Assembly: GCA_003667245.1 (NCBI GenBank)
Contig: RCNN01000030.1
Coordinates: forward strand, 62,001 to 126,000
Origin: Heterostelium multicystogenum
Taxonomy: Eukaryota; Evosea; Eumycetozoa; Acytosteliales; Acytosteliaceae
Direction of reading: 5' to 3'
Length of the DNA: 64,000 bases
This document shows, piece by piece, positions 1 to 12,048 of this stretch. The position numbers and the translations under genes were made by a program. The notes under the pieces were generated by a model. The model was not told the origin of the DNA, searched no databases, and saw nothing but the letters and a program-made list of their open reading frames with translations. How positions within the stretch are numbered: the first letter of the stretch is position 1; every line of letters starts with the position of its first letter.

Positions 1-850
1 CTAACATCGCGCGAGATAGCAGCTCAAATTTCACGTAAGTCATAAATGCACCCTAGCTCAACTCATTGAGTTCAAACAAACTAACAGAATGTTGGAACAT
101 TCCGGCAACACAGAGAAAAGTTCAGAAGAAATAAGAGAAACTTTTACAAATTTACATTTGGCCGGTTACAATCAGTACTTTTCATCATCTAAATGTGCAC
201 ACAAGAAAAAGAAAGACAAAACGCAACAGATACAAACAGTTCAGCCTATAGTGGACGACAACAGAACAGTAGATGAGCTGCTGGAGTTTTTAGGTGAAGA
301 TCAATCTCAAAAGAAAAAGAAAAAGAACAAGAAGACAAAACAGCAACCACCACAACAACTACAACAACAGACACAAAAAGCCTCCAATAAATCAACACCA
401 ACAACCTCCAATAATAACAACAACAACAAACCAAATTCTGTAAATAATTCAAACTCATCCTCACTTTCATCATCACCTAAATCCAATTCTTCAACAGCAA
501 CTACAACATCACTTTCATCGACACCTAATTCATTGTCACCAATCATCAATAGTAGTACGATCAACACCAACACCACTATCGATAGTATTCCGACGACAAG
601 TTCCATGAAGATCTCAAAGAGTTCGCCTGATTTATTTAATCCTACGATTCTAAGCCAAAAATTGTATAATAACATCACCAACAGTAACATCATCGAAGAA
701 GATGATGAGGATGACGAAATAGATCCAGACCTACAGGAGGAAATCGATCAAGAAGTCGAAAGTTTTAAGCAAAGACTAGATATGTTTAGTCGACAATCTG
801 TAGGTACAAAAAATTGTCATTTTTCCAACATGAACAACCCAAAATACTAA
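1..850 (+). CDS. Low-complexity protein, 3' portion (5' end outside window)
   Basis: Bases 1-34 read as the end of an upstream exon, followed by an intron (GTAAGT donor at 35, AACAG acceptor ending at 87) and a last exon from 88 to the TAA at 848-850. The join adds an in-frame Thr before the Met at 89, so that Met is probably internal. The exon has Lys-rich blocks, long Asn/Ser/Thr tracts, the segment TVDELLEFLGE followed by a run of Lys, and an acidic end (EEDDEDDEIDPDLQEEIDQE) followed by a short predicted helix. A 'DELLxFL + basic + acidic helix' layout recalls the C-terminal region of FAM193-type proteins, but this is a weak resemblance and no function is assigned. Low-complexity Asn/Ser insertions are typical of dictyostelid proteins. 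Confidence 0.6.
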
Positions 851-1156
851 CAGTGACTTGTTATATCTATCATTTTAATAGAAACAAAAATTAACACTGC
901 CTTCAAGAACACTGGCGGCATTACTCGATGTTTATTAAATGATAATAAACTATAACTACTACTACTAATATCCCAATAGTTGTTGGTATCAAGTTATTAT
1001 ATTATTTATTTTCAATTAAAAATGATGAGTTTTTTTTAAAAATACCAAATTATACACTGAGATTTATAAACGAAATGAATGGACTTAAATACTCAAGTAT
1101 TGATTTGCTAGGACTAGTCTAATAATAAATATTTAAGTTGTTATTTATTGTTGTTG
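851..1156. other. Intergenic, convergent 3' ends
   Basis: AT-rich sequence between the end of the first gene (+) and the end of the large beta-helix gene (-). It contains AATAAT/AATAAA-like strings usable as polyadenylation signals in either direction. I see no ORF or RNA gene. Confidence 0.6.
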
Positions 1157-4100
1157 TTATTTTTCATCATTGCTGCTGTTGTTGATAGATGATTTTCTAA
1201 CGGGCAATTGTATCTTTTCAAAATTTAATGATCCAAAGTCACTGTACGAGTCAAAGGTTTGCTCTGTTTCGTTCACAATGCTGTTGTTGTTTCCGAGTGA
1301 GCCTACTCTAAATGATAAACTCATGTTGTTATTACGTTGATCTACTTTTCCGATGTGTTCTTTGTTTGCTGCTATTAAGCTTGTATTTTCATCTTCATCG
1401 TTATCCTCTTGGTCATAGTCAAAGGTGGTATTGTTGACACCATGATTCTGACTGTAGGTACGGCTACGACCACCGCTTCTTCCATACCAGCATGCACGAA
1501 TGCGTTCGATGATAGGTGTAATGATTTTCTTGGCTTGGTTAAAGTAGTATTGGAACTGTAGCTTGAGTGCTGCGCCAACAAATACAATGAGACTTAGCAA
1601 TAGAATCCATTGCTCAGTTGTCTCCCAAAGTGCATTATCAAGATAAATGCAGCACACAAAGAGCAAAGTGAGTGAGATTGTTTCGAGATGATTGTCGATG
1701 GTCTGAACGAATGGCTGGTATTTTAGCTGAAGGAAGAGAGAAGCAAACGAGAGAGCTACGAGGGCAATCGAACGTTGTGGTGCAGATGTTGGAAGCAAGG
1801 AGAGTGTGACGATAGTTAAACGTTTCAAAAGAAGAACAACATCCCAAAAGTAGAAGTTTGGCTTTGTATTTGAGGAAGAAAACACCTAACTTACGAACTA
1901 CACTCTTCTCAGACATACGGCGACGATAGACCAGGAGTAAACAGAGAATGACAAATGGGAAAAGTATAACGATGGAAAGTAGTCCCCATGTGACGTGCTT
2001 GGCAGTATCGTAGTCAGAGCCTTGACACTGAATTCCTGGGTTAGCATTGAGTAGCACATAGCTACCAACGTCGTAGCAAAATAGGATCAGAAGGATCTCG
2101 GTGATGAGTGGACCATAGGAGTTCATGCAAATCTTGATGAATGCAGAGAACTGACGGTTTCGGAACTCACTTTCACTCGCTGAAATCATTGACTTGATGA
2201 GTGGTACTTTAAAAGATGATTCCTGTTCTTCTGAATATCAACTCAATGACGATAATGATGGTGAGCACCACAAAGAGGAACAAAGGTTGCATCAAGATAA
2301 TGTAGTGATTGGTGTAGAACGATATGGGTGCAATGCAGTCATTCATAAAGGAGATGATAGAGTTGCTAGATCCAGTGTGGCTCGAAGATGACCCACTGAA
2401 TGCGCTGACAATACTAAATTTGATTCCATTCGAGATGACAACTAGATTCTGAATGAAATAGAGTGCAATAGTAACAAGACCACTGTGGTCGTCGGACAAC
2501 TGTTGGAAGAGTACCAGTGCAAAGAAAACGATGATCTTCAATATAATAATGGTGTAGTTGACTGATTCTGCCTTTTTGCATCCAGATCCACAATTGTAGT
2601 ATCCTTCTTCGCAAGCTGCGCACAATGGGCCGGTGTAGTCTTGAGTGCAATTTCCACCCTCACCACACAAGCCTTCTGGACATGGATATGCAACCAGATT
2701 CTCGAGACTGTCTTCAATCCAGTATCCTGAAGCCGGGAGGTAGTCGGGTCCATTGCAAATAACATTGGCAGGACATACACTACATGTCCAACCGTCAGTG
2801 CCATAGCTACCGGCCTGGCACGGAACGCAAAGCTGACCGTTCTGGCTGGGTTGATGACCCGGTGTACAGTTGTTGAATTGTACTTTGATGTTGAGCTCTG
2901 TGATGGACGGCTCATTGCTTGAAATAACTAGGTTGGTATATGATCCTACTGTTCCAATGAGAGTCATGTTGATAAACTGAGCGGTGCCGTTTGGCGCGAT
3001 CTCGCAGGACTTCAAGAATTGTCCAGCCAACGACAAGTAGGCACTGCAAGAAGACTTACAGAACTTGTTTGTTAGATTGTTGTTGTTGATATCAACCAGT
3101 TGAAGATAGAAGCTATATCCGCTGCTTCCACTGGTAATGTTGAACAAGTAGTTGTTTTCTGATGTCAAGTAAAACATGGCAGTACCGAGAGCAATCTCTG
3201 AACCGTAGGTCTGTGTATTGTTTATCAATATGGTGTTATTTATCCATGGCGCTTGCTGAGTATAGTAGATAACGGATCCTTCTCGGGCATGGTTGTTTGT
3301 TGCATTGACATAGATGAGTGAGGACGGCTGAGAGGAGGTGGTATAAATAATTCCACCAGTTTGGCCAGCGTAGTTTCTGTCCATTGTGCAATTTTGGAAT
3401 ACAATAATGGAGTCGACAATAGATGCTGCAATGCCACCAAAATCAGCATGGTTCCTAATGAATACCGATTGACTAACTTCGATGTATGATTGATCCACTG
3501 CTAGGAATACGCTACCCATTCCATAATATGAGTTGTCTATTGCCTCCATGCCATATATATATATATTGGAGTTGTCGGAAGATGAGATAAGTCCACCCTG
3601 GTTGTTAAGGAGTTGAGTTTGATTTAAATAAACGGCTGAGCTGGTTCTAGATTGAAAGTATGGCGAAAGTGACTTTTTAAATACTGCTCCATAGTCATTG
3701 AAGGTAGTTTTATAGAGCGTAAACATTGGAAGGCCCGGAGAATTGATATTACTGTAGGTATTGAACGAAGATTCGATTACGGAATTTACAAAGTTGTTTG
3801 TGTATCCAATATAGTCGTTTATGCTGTTGTTCGAAATACCCAGGTTTGATTGTGTTCCTGTGATAAACTGTAGACAAGTGTCGAAATCCGAGTTGGTAAT
3901 ATAGGCATTCGCTGAATCTAGGGCAATTGGGTGAATTTCCCTGAGGAATGAACATGATGTGATATTGAGATTGCTCGACTCCACCATAACCGTCGTGTAG
4001 GCTCCTGTGTCGTTGAAGGAACTCGACTCTATAACAACTGTACCATGGAATGCGAGAATAAGGTTGATAGTTGAGAAATATGAGAAATGGCAATTCCTAA

Positions 4101-5833
4101 TGAAAAGATTGGCATTCTGAGTCAGGACGACTGTCGTAGTCGATGGTGTTTTGCTGGAGATCTCAACAGCGTCCAATGTAACGTTGGTTTGGACAGCACA
4201 AGTAGTGGCTCTGATAATCGATTGTGTCACGTTCACGACATTGACCATGTTTACTGAGAACGCACAATTTGGAAACTACTACTGACTTATCATCACCTAG
4301 CATCTTTGTATTCGAAATGTTAACAGTATCCAAATTCAAAAGGAATAATGTATTGCTTTCCTTGGAAAGTACAGCTATCGATAATCATCTGTTCATTTCC
4401 CATCAATCCAGTTACATAGATAGCATAGTCTGCATAGTCTGAGAAAGTACTATGGTAAAATGATACTTCTGACAAGTAGTTGAGGGTGATTGAATTGTTT
4501 GGCAGGTGCACGAACTGACAGTTTCTTACTATAAGTGATGTCAGACCGGAAATCATTATGGCCGATCCAGTTTCCAAGGTGTTGGAGTTCTCCAATCGAA
4601 GATTGTTCAAATTCAACTCATGTACAAACAACGAGACATATGAAACTATATCCAGTTGGCCTACACCGGTAATAGTAGAGATATTCTTTGTATCGAGGGA
4701 TGTAATTTCTATTCCTTTGCTTAGAGTGTCTATATAGCTGTTTCCCAAACCACAATAAGTACCCGGGAACAAATTGATGATCGAGTTGGAATGGCTTGCG
4801 AAATAGATTGCCTGTTGTATTGAGGCATAAGGATTGGCCATAGTTCCGTCACCAGTAATATCACTACCATTTGCAGCAACATAGTATGAATGAGCTATAG
4901 AACACAACAATTCATTTAGTAAGGATTGAGATGAGATTCAAGGAATCAAGTATAAACCTACTTTTGGAAATTGGACCATTATCTTCTTCTTTGGTCTCAA
5001 AATAAATAGATTTGTCTTTCTTTATGACCTTTGGATAGGCACCATCTTGAAGATTCATCCTGAATGCTTTGAAGTCCTCTATGTAAATTCTGTTGATGCC
5101 TACACCGTTGAAAAAGATAGCCATTGAAACTAAATGTGGAAGCCCGTCCATCCAATAGATAGGAACTGAGAAAATCTGTGTCGATCTCTCGTATTGTGTA
5201 GATGTCGGTGATATTTGGAATATTTCATAATCATCAATGGAGACAGTAATCTCGATATCCATTTGAGGACTGTCGAAGGAGAATGAAATATAGACACCTT
5301 CTTTAGTAACATTTGGAAAGACAGTAGTCTGGTTAATGAAGTAGTTAAACCGTGAAAAAAAGTCAACTAGCTCAATCTCCAGTGCCCAGTATCCAGTGAT
5401 GGTTCTGTCTTGAAAACCTTCTTCCAGCTGCTTGACAAAAGTACTCTTGAAATGGGTGGAATTTGTTATTGTCCACGCTGAAGTCTCTCCAGCGGCCAAT
5501 GCTGCAAAACCCCAATCATCAAGGATACCTGAATCTAATTTTTCATGAATAATAATGATAATTAGATTGATTTCCACATTATTATTATTATCTATCTAAA
5601 CAATACATACTACAAGATTTAGAATTTATATCATTATAAGCATTTTTATAAATATTATTATTGTTGTTGTTGAGGTTGTCATTGTTATGATATTCAGAGG
5701 CATAGATTGGTGTTGATGATAGTCCAATAAATATTAACAATGTAATTATATATATTTTAGATACATTATGAATATTATTATTATTATTTTTATTATATAT
5801 ACAACTAAAACTATGTTTTAAAAGAGATGTCAT
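1157..5833 (-). CDS. Beta-helix / Cys-rich / multi-TM cell-surface protein A
   Basis: Start ATG at 5833. Exons 5833-5611, 5534-4962 and 4894-~4325, then a long exon to 1157. Intron 5535-5610 has GTATGT and 4895-4961 has GTAGGT. The N-terminus is a signal peptide (IIYTLLIFIGL-type hydrophobic core ending ..TPIYA). A beta-sandwich-like segment follows (about residues 75-265), then a right-handed beta-helix opening with the signature GDGTMANPYASIQQAI and rich in N-glycosylation sites. Next is a Cys-rich ephrin-receptor-like module (CVPCQAGSYGTDGWTCSVCP, CAACEEGYYNCGSGC) and about nine hydrophobic segments. The tail is Asn/Ser-rich. Apparent +1 frameshifts lie at the T run 2211-2214 and near 1886-1895. 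Around 4254-4324 the frame is restored either by a 71-nt GTTAAC..CAG intron or by two homopolymer corrections. It is a paralogue of the divergent gene at 6328. A plasma-membrane receptor or adhesion role is inference. Confidence 0.8.
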
Positions 5834-6327
5834 TATTATTTATTTATGTATTCTTATGTTATCATAATAGATTAAATCTCAACTCTATAAAAGTTATTAT
5901 ATTCTACTACTATTGTTATTATTATTATTATAATTATTAAATTGTAGTATTTCTGTCAAGTGCAGGAGTCCAAATCAACTCCTTACTACAGAGACAGACT
6001 CTACAAGATGGAGACGTTTGCAAGAAAAAAAAGTCGTGATTTTATTTTTTTTCTTTTGAGCTTTACTAGCTGTAAAAACTAGGAGGAAACAATCCCAGAT
6101 CAACAGATATTTTCATCAAAATCAGTTTTATCTTGCTATCAGAAGAATATAAAAAAAAAACACTAAAACCATTTTTTTCACCTTTGAAAACTATTAAGTT
6201 GTTATCCTAGAGTAGAAAATAAATCAATACAATCATTAGTTTAATAATAATAAAAATAGTAAATATATATAATAGAGTAATTTAGTTTAGTATATACATA
6301 TATAATGATCAGATGTTTAGAGTGACA
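5834..6327. promoter_or_regulatory. Shared divergent promoter region of the beta-helix gene pair
   Basis: About 490 bp of AT-rich DNA separate the start codons of two head-to-head paralogues (ATG at 5833 on the minus strand, ATG at 6328 on the plus strand). It carries T- and A-runs typical of dictyostelid core promoters (for example around 6038-6056 and 6150-6160) and a more GC-balanced block at about 5955-6030 that could hold control elements. I identify no defined motif. Confidence 0.5.
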
Positions 6328-9300
6328 ATGCCGGTTTTTGAGAAGTGGATAAAACAGTTTTTTTGTGATTGTGGTGGTTACGGTTTTCTTGGTATCAGGC
6401 GAAAGTTGGATGTTCACCAATGCCCAGACAGGATGTAACCCAATCGATCAGTCTTTGTTTACTGTTATATATAATGGTGATTTCGAAGGTGACATAGCAG
6501 AGGGCTGGGCGAACATATCGAATGGCACTCTAGTCGAATGTGATGTGAAATCAGGCCCAAACCAAAATCTACCATTCGAAGGCAAGACATACACTCAATT
6601 TCAGAACGAAACAAATTATATACAGTCGAATCCAATTCTTTTTGCAAACATGACACCTTCATCGTTGTACAATAAATTATATCTACAATTCTATCTGTTT
6701 ATCATCGATGGAATAGAAAGCAATCAGTCATCAATCGCAGTCAAACTGGACAATACAGTAGTTGCATCGGTGAATCAATCAACACCCTTTAGCAATAACC
6801 TGGTCTCTCAGTATCAATGGAGACTGATCTCCATTGATCTAACGGACTATGCAAATGGCACATATTACACACTATCTTTTCTATACCAAGGAGGTCAATC
6901 ATCCTCTGACAATATATTTCTATTAGATTATGTTACTTTTATTTCAACCACGACCAATCCGCCAATATGTAAGCTCTAATTAATTAATTTCCAGTTCTTT
7001 CCCTAATATTTACCAATGTTATCCTGATATTTTTAGCTTCAAATTTATATATTTCTTCGAAAGGAGACGATACTAAAGGAGATGGAACATTAGCTAATCC
7101 ATTTTGCAGTATACAGCGTGCGATCAATTTAATAGAATCTGGCTATATGATTTTTGTTATGGATGATCTGAGTGTAGCATCTCAATGCTCTGGTTTAACT
7201 TATACTTGTGACAATCTAGGGAAGGATATAACCATCACCAGCAGCAGCAGTCAAAGTCATTTGATTACAGGTATAGATAACACACCTTTTATTATAATTT
7301 CTGGTGGAAGTTTGACCATCAATAATCTTATATTTCAAAACTTGGGATATGGTGTCTCCTATGGAAAGGCTAGCTATTTTACACTTTCAGTTGCAACATC
7401 ATTGTTTACAACAAATTCTACATACCAAAATACAACTTCTTTTTTTACGGATGAAACAGCATCCGTCATTTTACACAGTCAGTTAGAGGCAAACGTCTAC
7501 ATCAGTAACTGCAAAATCATTAACAATGCAGGAAACCTCTTCTATATCATGGGAAATAGCACCAACATCATATCAACTTTCATTTCTAACAACATGTTTG
7601 GAAGTATCTTTACCATATACAATCAAGACACCAATCTTCAGATTTCATCTTCATCTTTCACATCAAATAATAACATATACTTGGTATACGAGATGAACTC
7701 CATTCAAGTAAACGATACAGTGTTTGTGGAAAACTTTTTCTTGTCAAGTATGGATTACATCTCTGGTGGATCAATGCTGTTGAACAATTGCTCATACACT
7801 AGAAACAACGTGGCATTAATAATAGACAATTTGTACAGCCTGAGTATATTGAATGGATTCTACACAGCTAATCAGATTTCAAGTTTTTCCATTGATAAAA
7901 GTTGAAGTCGTCAACTTGGAAATTATCAATACTTCTTTTTTCATTTTCTCCCGCCTCAACTAACCCTATCCTATCGATTGAGGCAGTAGGAACAAGTTTT
8001 ATTAAGAATACCACCTTTACCTACAACCTTTCACCACTTGCCAAGATAATATCTACAAACATTACTATGGAGGATATAGAGATCTCATATAACTCAAAGT
8101 CATCAGCTCTCATTACCACTGTGGATGGCTCAATTTTTTTCAATAACATCAATGTCATCGAAAATGAATGCGCTTTATTATCTTCGGAGAATTCAATCAT
8201 CGATATCAACAATGGTGTTTTCTTCCAAAACACCAATCAAAAATATACGTCCATACCTTTTATCTCACTCCTTCGACCACCCATTGCATCTTTCAACGGC
8301 ATCAGTGTCTCATACAACTATAACTTTCAATTCATTGTGGTCAATAATGGATCTTTGGTGAAACTTTACAATTCGAATTTCAACAACAACACCATTGGTG
8401 AATTATTTATGGCATACTCTTCAAATGTATATTTCAATAGTCTGGATGCAAGTGACAACTTTTTAGCCACTAGATATCCAATCATAGTAGAAAGTTGTAA
8501 TTTTGTTTTAGAGTCAGGAAACTTCCTAAGTAACACAAATTTCCTGAGCATATCAAACTCAATCTACAATATCTCCTATACATATTGGGGCTCCATTACT
8601 ACGCTGGATGGAATCGAGTCTTTTATCATTCAAAACTCAACTGGAACGATCTATGAAACTGGAATTGATATGACCATACCAAGTACTGGAATATATGGAG
8701 TCAATTCATACATCAATTGTACCGAATGTTATTTTACAAATTTGTATGCTTACGAAACTCCTCTTGGAACCTACATTAACAGTACAATCATTTTCATTCA
8801 GTCTACATTTCAAGGAAATTCAGCTGGAAATAATATGATGACTTTCCAGGATTGCTCAGTAGAAATCTATCATACAACTTTCTTCAACTTGAGCTCACCA
8901 ATTACCAGTATATTCCATGCTCTTCACTCCAATATCTATATTCAAGACTCAAATATAATTGCAAACATAGGTGGACAAGATGGTATATTAATAGAACATT
9001 CACATTTGGAACTATACAATACACTTATCGACAAAAATATTTATACGCTCGGTAATATTATAAATCAAAATGATGGAGCGCTGATCATTGACACCTGTAG
9101 GGTACAAGCAAATCAAGGTGGATTCCTCATGAAAGGAATTGCTAAAACCAATCCAACCTCGGTAGTCATTAAAAACTCATGGTTTATTATCAATAATCCA
9201 AAGAACCAGCTATTTCAGTCGCAGGGAACACAATTCAGTATCTACAATACAGAATTTACAAATAATGGTTCACCTCATTCTGAGGCAATTATTGAAATGA

Positions 9301-11650
9301 AAGACAGTGTTTTTTCAATGGATAACGTCATTTTCCAATCTCACCAGCTCTACGCAGCATTCAGCGCATCCATCGCAATTTCAACAAGCGAAGCAACCAT
9401 CTCAAATTCTATTTTCTCGAATAATCTTGGACAATATGGTGTGATTTATTTATTGGACTGCCACAACAAACTAATTCAAATCATGAACACTCAATTTAAT
9501 GAGAATAATGCAATCTCTGGAGGTGCAATTGCAGCTTTTTTTTTCCAAAGAGATTTCCGTTACCAACTGTACATTTTACAACAACGATGCCAAAGAGTCA
9601 TTTTCCACCAAACAAACCAAAGCTATTAATCAATGTGGAGGTGCTATTCTTTTGTTTAACTCTAATATGTGGTCTGATCACAACACTTACAAAGGTAACC
9701 TTGCGTTGGAGAGTGGAGGAGCTGTATTTATTACAGAGAACTCTTTCTCTCTTCATACCAACGACTTTTTTACAGGGAACTATGTAAGTTATGGTTCGGG
9801 TGCATGTTGCTATGATGATACCAACAAAGGAAAGTGTGATATTGGTACTTGCCAAGATCAAGATGATTGTGTGACTACCAATAACAATACTATTTTACTC
9901 AACAATGCTATATTTGGTCCGATTTATGCTTCAGGTAAATGTTCTTCTTTTCAAATATAGTTTTAAACAACAAGATATTAACAATTTCTATTTTTTCACC
10001 ATAGGACCTGTTCATATGAATATATCTTTGATAGGTACAACTTCCATTGAACCAAACACCACCTTTATAATCCAGGTTGCACTATTTGATACCTACAATC
10101 AAATTATTACAATGCTACGTTCACCAATTTCAGTTCAAATAGAATTATTTATGCTAGTAGGTAATGAATATCAACATATTGACAGTGTAAGCACCGAGTC
10201 AACTCAGCAAGGATGGGCACAATATACATTATCACTTAATGTCCCCGTTGGAACCAAACTTTTGTTCAACGCATCCACCTCCAACAACTTTGTCAAGAAA
10301 TTTGAAACCACTGTTGCAGGATGCCCACCAGGATACTTCCCAGAGGTCGGCTCAAATACTTGTACAATCTGTCCAGTTGGTACCTATGGCTGGGATGGAC
10401 AGTCTTGCTACCTCTGCAGTCAAATAGGCATGGAGAAGGTTAGATGTCCAGGAGGAAACGCAATCACTACTATGCCCGGATATTATATTCTTCCTGATGT
10501 TTATCCGCCAAATATCTTTGAGTGTGCTCCAAGTATTTGCCAGTTCAATCAATGTAGAATCCATCAAACTGGACTACTCTGCTCAAAATGCGAAACTGAT
10601 TATTTCAAAGTCAAGTCATTTTGCGAGTATTGCCCAGAAGGTCACATTAACTACTATTTAGTATCAGGAATCGTTATATTCTGTATTGGATATTTCCTGA
10701 TCCTCTCCATCTACAGAATTCCTTCTGGTACTGTAATTTTCAATTTCCTTCTGTGCCTCCAAATGATTTCAGTGATTACCTTTGACATTAGATATGTAGC
10801 TATTTTACCACTTTTCAATTTCCAAATTGACTTTTGGCCTGCCAGTTGTCTCTCTCCGTTGCTCAACTTTGCTTGGAAAAACATTATATCAATAACTCTC
10901 ATTTTGATATTGATAATTTTATGCTCTGTTTTCAGAGTTGGACGTCGCACTGTTGACAAATTTTTCAAATCATTCTCAACTCTCTTTTGTGAGAAGTTTG
11001 AAGGTGACAATGCCTACTCAATATTCAGCCATCTCATTACCATGTATACTCCATTGTCTTTTATCTCGCTAAGTCTGGTCTCATGCTACCAAATTGGAGA
11101 CCACTATTATCTTTCGCTCGATGTTTCAATTCAATGCTTCACAGATCAGCACTACCCTCTGTTTGTACTGGCTCTTTTCATTATTGCAGTTGTGATCATT
11201 GGTGTACCCCTTATCATTATCATCCAATTGATCAAAAGAAATCGATTTTTCACCAAGATATTCTTCAACAAATATCGACACAATTATCTTTGGTGGGATA
11301 TTGTATTGATGATCCGCTCACTTTGCATCATATTTACAACCATCTCAACGATCTACCATCTTGATACCAAAGCGTTGTTCCTGTCTTCGCTTGGATTGTT
11401 CTTTACCTGCATCAATTGGCTACTAGCACCACACAAAGACAAACTACACAACGATCTTGAAACTCATTTCAGTTTGATTCTATGTCTGTGTGCAATGGTT
11501 TTCAACAGTCGTGCACTTGGCCTCGCATCACTCACATCTGGACTCATCATTTCAGGAATAGGAGCACTCTCTGTCTTTAGTTTTATTTATTATTTCATTT
11601 CGTCGTTCCGACTCAGAAAGAAATACAATAATGAAAACCGGTTAATTTAA
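6328..11650 (+). CDS. Beta-helix / Cys-rich / multi-TM cell-surface protein B
   Basis: Exons 6328-6968, 7037-9934 and 10005-11650, with introns of 68 and 70 nt. The ATG at 6328 gives a good signal peptide (MPVFEKWIKQFF then VIVVVTVFLV) once one T is dropped from the 7-T run 6358-6364; without that, only a GTG at 6365 opens the frame. An N-terminal jelly-roll-like region (NGDFEGDIAEGW..) is followed by the beta-helix signature GDGTLANPFCSIQRAI and many short Asn-rich strands. Then comes a Cys module (CPPGYFPEVGSNTCTICPVG, CSKCETDYF..CEYCPEG) and about nine membrane segments with WWDIVLMIRSLCII and HNDLET motifs shared with protein A (WDVVLLLKRLTIV, DNHLET). Further single-base breaks lie at 7897-7900, 7936-7941 and 9536-9544. 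Likely a heavily glycosylated surface receptor or adhesion protein; this is inference from architecture. Confidence 0.8.
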
Positions 11651-11771
11651 AAACATAACCTATTAAATATGAATTTATAACTTAATCAAATGCATTGACG
11701 AAGATTCCTTCTCTTTTTATTGGTTGAAACTATACATTGGATTTGCCATACCAATATTGTTAAGTGTAAAT

Positions 11772-12048
11772 TTACATTCGAGTAGTAGTAGATAGAAGTG
11801 GCTTTGGATTGTTGTTTGAGAAGTGATTCATCACAATCCAAACCAGTGTATCTTGTTTGAAGGAATTCATTCTTTCCATGAGCATTTCAATGTGTTGTTG
11901 AGATTTTAATAATATAAATAATGTTTGATCTGGGGTTTTACTTGCGAATCTGTAAATGCGAAAAACAACATCCATTGTTAGAAATTGAATTATTGATCCA
12001 ATAGTTATTGATCCAAACATACACAAGTTGTTGATAAAATATTTTCAT
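11772..12048 (-). CDS. Small two-exon protein (67 aa), tentative
   Basis: ATG at 12048; exon 1 12048-12023, intron 11950-12022 (GTATGT..TTTACAG, 73 nt), exon 2 11949-11772. The two exons add to exactly 68 codons including TAA. The product starts MKIFYQQLVFASKTPDQTLF, is mostly helical and has no signal peptide. Its ATG overlaps the TGA of the upstream gene (ATGA, stop at 12045-12047). That is unusual for a eukaryote and raises the alternative that it is the true C-terminal end of that gene, reached if one base is missing near 12046. I recognise no family. Confidence 0.4.

Noticed and set aside
307..693. Minus-strand Val/Leu/Cys-rich frame at the window start
   Set aside because: Antisense of Asn/Gln/Thr/Lys-rich coding sequence.
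1880..1900. Nine-base 'intron' GTAAGTTAG in beta-helix gene A
   Set aside because: It has donor and acceptor strings but is far too short to splice; a one-base error explains the frame change.
4254..4324. Treating the frame jump in the beta-helix gene A as certain proof of a pseudogene
   Set aside because: A 71-nt intron (GTTAAC..CTCAG) joins the frames in phase, and alternatively two homopolymer corrections do so; both leave an intact protein.
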